Shown here one piece after another: positions 5,673-7,115 of a stretch of DNA of 7,115 bases (its first letter is position 1; the number at the start of each line of letters is the position of its first letter). The stretch comes from Oscillospiraceae bacterium. Its GTDB lineage: Bacteria > Bacillota > Clostridia > Oscillospirales > Ruminococcaceae. Both the position numbers and the translations under genes were made by a program. A model generated the notes under the pieces. The model was not told where the DNA came from, ran no database searches, and worked only from the letters and a program-made list of their open reading frames with translations. The stretch is taken from the NCBI GenBank assembly GCA_017410745.1, contig JAFPPJ010000011.1, positions 1 through 7,115 on the forward strand, written 5' to 3'.

Positions 5673-6692
5673 CTATTCTGCGGTCTCTACGAGGGGGCCG
5701 CAGGCGGAGATAACGTCTACGATGTATACCACGATCATGATCCAGAAGGATATGCAGGTCATGGCGATGGGCAGAGCCCTTCTGCGATGATACTCCGTAT
5801 TCTCGGGGAACTTTATCTTCTTGCCGAACAGCAGCACGAGGAATACGATGAGCCCTATGATGAAATAGAGTGCCAGCATGCATACCCACACCGTCGAGGA
5901 AACGTCCTCGCCGAAGAAATACTCCACGAAGCTTGACAGCGATGCCGAGCCGTTGAGGAACATATGCCCTATTATAGACGGCAGTATCGAGCCCGCCTTG
6001 ATGTCCGCATATGCGAACACGATGCCTATGGTGAAGCCGAGCACTGTCTGGAGTATATTGCCGTGCATCAGGCCGAACACCAGTGCCGACATGAATATCC
6101 CGAAGGTCTGATCGACCTTGCAAAGGCGGCGGAGCACCACGCCCCTGAACATCAGCTCCTCCGCTATGGGAGCGAGCACTATAGTTGTGAGCACTTCCTG
6201 TGCGAGGAAGGCGGGCGTCAGATCCGTATCAAAGTCATAGTCCGCCGAGAGCGGCTGCATATCAAACAGCGCAAAGCCCTGTATAAGGCCGAGCTCTATG
6301 AGCATAGCCACCACATAGCCCACCATGCACACGGCGAGCATCAGCGGCATGAACGACCCGCCCATGCGGTCTGTGCGCAGATATTCCGACATAGGGTTCT
6401 TGGCGATACGCCTGTCCACCGCAAATATCAGTATGCACATTATAATAGAGGGCAGTGAGCCCGCAAGGGAGTACTGCCAGTCCATTATGGGCTGGCCGGC
6501 GTCGTTATGGCGGAACACATATCCGTATTCCTCCATGACATGGAATATGATCATTGCTATTATGGTTATTGCGAAGTATTCCGCTATCAGAACCATAAAG
6601 GTCTCGCTGTACTGCTTCTTTATCGCCCGTCTCTCGGGCTGCGATACGCTGAACATATCGGTGCGCGGCGTGTAATTCATCGTCTGATCCAT
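5673..6692 (-). CDS. CPBP-family intramembrane glutamic/metal-type protease (Abi/CaaX family)
   Basis: The 339-residue membrane protein has the three CPBP (Abi, Rce1-like) motifs: EExxxR as EELMFR at 178-183, FxxxH as FGLMH at 206-210, and HxxxN as HMFLN at 243-247. These place Glu178, His210 and His243 within the membrane as the catalytic or metal-binding set. About eight hydrophobic segments are visible (near 32-50, 78-93, 114-137, 161-177, 196-211, 217-240, 267-290, 307-328), after a polar cytosolic N-terminus of about 30 residues. In Firmicutes such proteins act in CaaX-like processing, bacteriocin self-immunity or membrane-protein cleavage. No bacteriocin gene is nearby, so the role is open. 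The start ATG at 6692 is preceded by AAAGGGG (6705-6699), six bases away. A strong promoter lies just upstream, and the gene appears to be transcribed alone, convergent with the methyltransferase gene. Confidence 0.93.
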   Translation of the reverse strand: MDQTMNYTPRTDMFSVSQPERRAIKKQYSETFMVLIAEYFAITIIAMIIFHVMEEYGYVFRHNDAGQPIMDWQYSLAGSLPSIIMCILIFAVDRRIAKNPMSEYLRTDRMGGSFMPLMLAVCMVGYVVAMLIELGLIQGFALFDMQPLSADYDFDTDLTPAFLAQEVLTTIVLAPIAEELMFRGVVLRRLCKVDQTFGIFMSALVFGLMHGNILQTVLGFTIGIVFAYADIKAGSILPSIIGHMFLNGSASLSSFVEYFFGEDVSSTVWVCMLALYFIIGLIVFLVLLFGKKIKFPENTEYHRRRALPIAMTCISFWIMIVVYIVDVISACGPLVETAE

Positions 6693-6725
6693 TTTATGCC
6701 CCTTTCCGCTATTCTAAATATATAC

Positions 6726-6754
6726 ATTATACTCCATAATCCCGCCAAAGTCAA
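6726..6754 (-). promoter_or_regulatory. Near-consensus sigma-A promoter of the CPBP protease gene
   Basis: Read on the minus strand: TTGACT (6754-6749), a 17-base spacer and TATAAT (6731-6726). Only one position differs from the two consensus hexamers. The transcription start should be near 6719, giving a leader of about 27 nt that contains the AAAGGGG ribosome binding site. Confidence 0.88.
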
Positions 6755-6758
6755 CCCC

Positions 6759-6775
6759 CACGGGCAGTGCCCGTG
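6759..6775. promoter_or_regulatory. Perfect 17-bp palindrome upstream of the protease promoter
   Basis: CACGGGCA and TGCCCGTG flank a single central G. The palindrome is centred about 48 bases upstream of the predicted transcription start and four bases beyond the -35, a common position for an activator or repressor site. It could also be the left end of the direct-repeat unit beside it, because a related GC-rich stretch (ACGGCACGGCCGGC) sits in the matching place next to the second repeat copy. Confidence 0.45.
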
Positions 6776-6779
6776 CCGG

Positions 6780-6832
6780 TTCGTTTATGTATGCCTGCAT
6801 ACCGGTCTCATTTGCGGCTCGGTCACTCTCGT
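6780..6832. repeat. Imperfect direct repeat, copy 1
   Basis: The unit runs from TTCGTT to CTCGT. Its best-conserved 25 bases, 6808-6832, match 6901-6925 at 21 positions (shared cores TCATTTGCG and CTCGGT). It also contains the palindrome GTATGC/GCATAC (6789-6802). It lies between the protease promoter and copy 2, outside any credible gene. Confidence 0.6.
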
Positions 6833-6875
6833 TTGCCTATGAACGCTATACACTTACGGCACGGCCGGCAGCGAT

Positions 6876-6925
6876 TTCGTTGATATACCTGCTGATCATT
6901 TCATTTGCGACTCGGTAACTTTCAT
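6876..6925. repeat. Imperfect direct repeat, copy 2
   Basis: This is the second copy, offset 93 to 96 bases from copy 1. It starts with TTCGTTGATATACCTGC (6876-6892) and ends in the conserved core at 6901-6925. The stretch from about 6755 to 6957 has no gene that I can support. These two copies, the palindrome before them and AT-rich DNA after them are what it holds. Confidence 0.6.
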
Positions 6926-6957
6926 ATATTAACATACATATAATTTTGACTTTTCTA

Positions 6958-6986
6958 TTGTATTTGTTGATAAAGTATGGTATAAT
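6958..6986 (+). promoter_or_regulatory. Sigma-A promoter with extended -10 for the right-end gene
   Basis: TTGTAT (6958-6963), a 17-base spacer and TATAAT (6981-6986), with TG one base before the -10. An alternative weaker pair is TTGACT (6946-6951) with GATAAA (6969-6974). Transcription should start near 6993 and run toward the ATG at 7051. Confidence 0.72.
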
Positions 6987-7021
6987 GTCGGTATAAGCAT
7001 CTTTCATCGGACGATACCGAC
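6987..7021. promoter_or_regulatory. 8-bp inverted repeat at the transcription start of the right-end gene
   Basis: GTCGGTAT (6987-6994) and ATACCGAC (7014-7021) are perfect inverted copies 19 bases apart. The left arm directly follows the -10 and covers the expected start point, so a bound repressor or looped operator is more likely than an RNA hairpin. If transcription starts a few bases early, the RNA could also fold. Confidence 0.4.
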
Positions 7022-7050
7022 CCGACCACCGCAGGAAAGCGAGAGACGAT

Positions 7051-7115
7051 ATGATCAATTCTCTGAGAACGATCGCATTGTTCGGATGCTCATTCACAGG
7101 CAGATATATGCGTGA
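7051..7115 (+). CDS. N-terminal fragment of an unidentified protein, cut by window end
   Basis: ATG at 7051 opens a frame of 21 complete codons to the window edge with no stop. GAGAG (7041-7045) is five bases upstream and AGGAAAG (7033-7039) a little further; neither is an ideal Shine-Dalgarno. Support comes mainly from the good promoter at 6958-6986 pointing at it. The visible residues include a hydrophobic TIALFGCSF stretch. This could be a first beta-strand with a turn (G-C-S-F-T resembles block I of some SGNH-like proteins) or a poor lipobox, but 21 residues are too few to assign a family. Confidence 0.45.
   Translation, partial: MINSLRTIALFGCSFTGRYMR

Noticed and set aside
5513..5713. 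Plus-strand 66-codon frame after the methyltransferase gene
   Set aside because: It reads through the hairpin-dense cassette into the end of the protease gene on the other strand, is Arg-rich without motifs, and has no ribosome binding site.
5569..6123. Minus-strand 184-codon frame overlapping the protease gene
   Set aside because: It is an out-of-frame shadow of the CPBP gene, extremely rich in Arg and His, with no motifs.
6846..7097. Minus-strand 83-codon frame at the right end
   Set aside because: It needs a GTG start without any Shine-Dalgarno, runs through a strong plus-strand promoter and its operator, and its C-terminal part is just the direct repeat read as protein. A decayed gene cannot be fully excluded.

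Overview
The window looks like chromosomal DNA of a Gram-positive anaerobe of the Clostridia, most likely a Ruminococcus-type gut or rumen bacterium. This is inferred from the moderately GC-rich genes with AT-rich spacers, the heavy use of ATA isoleucine and AGG arginine codons, the AGGAG-type ribosome binding sites, the near-consensus sigma-A promoters and a lipobox lipoprotein. No rRNA, tRNA, CRISPR array, transposase or phage gene is visible.

Layout. Positions 1-909 (minus) hold the N-terminal 303 codons of a secreted lipoprotein. It has a very long acidic linker and the start of an SGNH/GDSL esterase domain, and it runs off the left edge. It has its own promoter (about 1021-1048) and a leader with three hairpins. 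Positions 1161-4581 (minus) form a compact three-gene unit read right to left: an EamA-type drug/metabolite transporter, a RimJ/RimL-type GNAT acetyltransferase and uvrB, the damage-recognition helicase of nucleotide excision repair. The gaps are only 36 and 19 bases, so the genes are probably co-transcribed. From 4711 to 5508 (plus) a divergent gene encodes a TrmH/SpoU-family RNA 2'-O-ribose methyltransferase. The shared divergent region (4582-4710) contains a good plus-strand promoter, a probable minus-strand promoter, an 11-bp-arm hairpin and a 9-bp direct repeat.

Positions 5509-5672 carry no credible gene. They hold a heptamer tandem repeat, a terminator-like hairpin and a chain of further short inverted repeats, which looks like an intergenic repeat cassette. 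Positions 5673-6692 (minus) encode a complete CPBP-family intramembrane metalloprotease driven by a near-consensus promoter (6726-6754) with a 17-bp palindrome just upstream. The remaining right-hand intergenic part (about 6755-7050) contains an imperfect direct repeat of about 50 bp and a plus-strand promoter. That promoter leads into a gene of unknown function that starts at 7051 and is cut by the window end.

Functionally the genes are mostly housekeeping (DNA repair, RNA modification, envelope and membrane functions), and I see no coherent defence, toxin or biosynthetic system. The features most worth following up are non-coding: the hairpin-dense cassette at 5521-5672, the direct repeat at 6780-6925, the divergent control region at 4582-4710 and the structured leader at 910-1014. 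The lysine/arginine-free linker of the lipoprotein is the main protein oddity.
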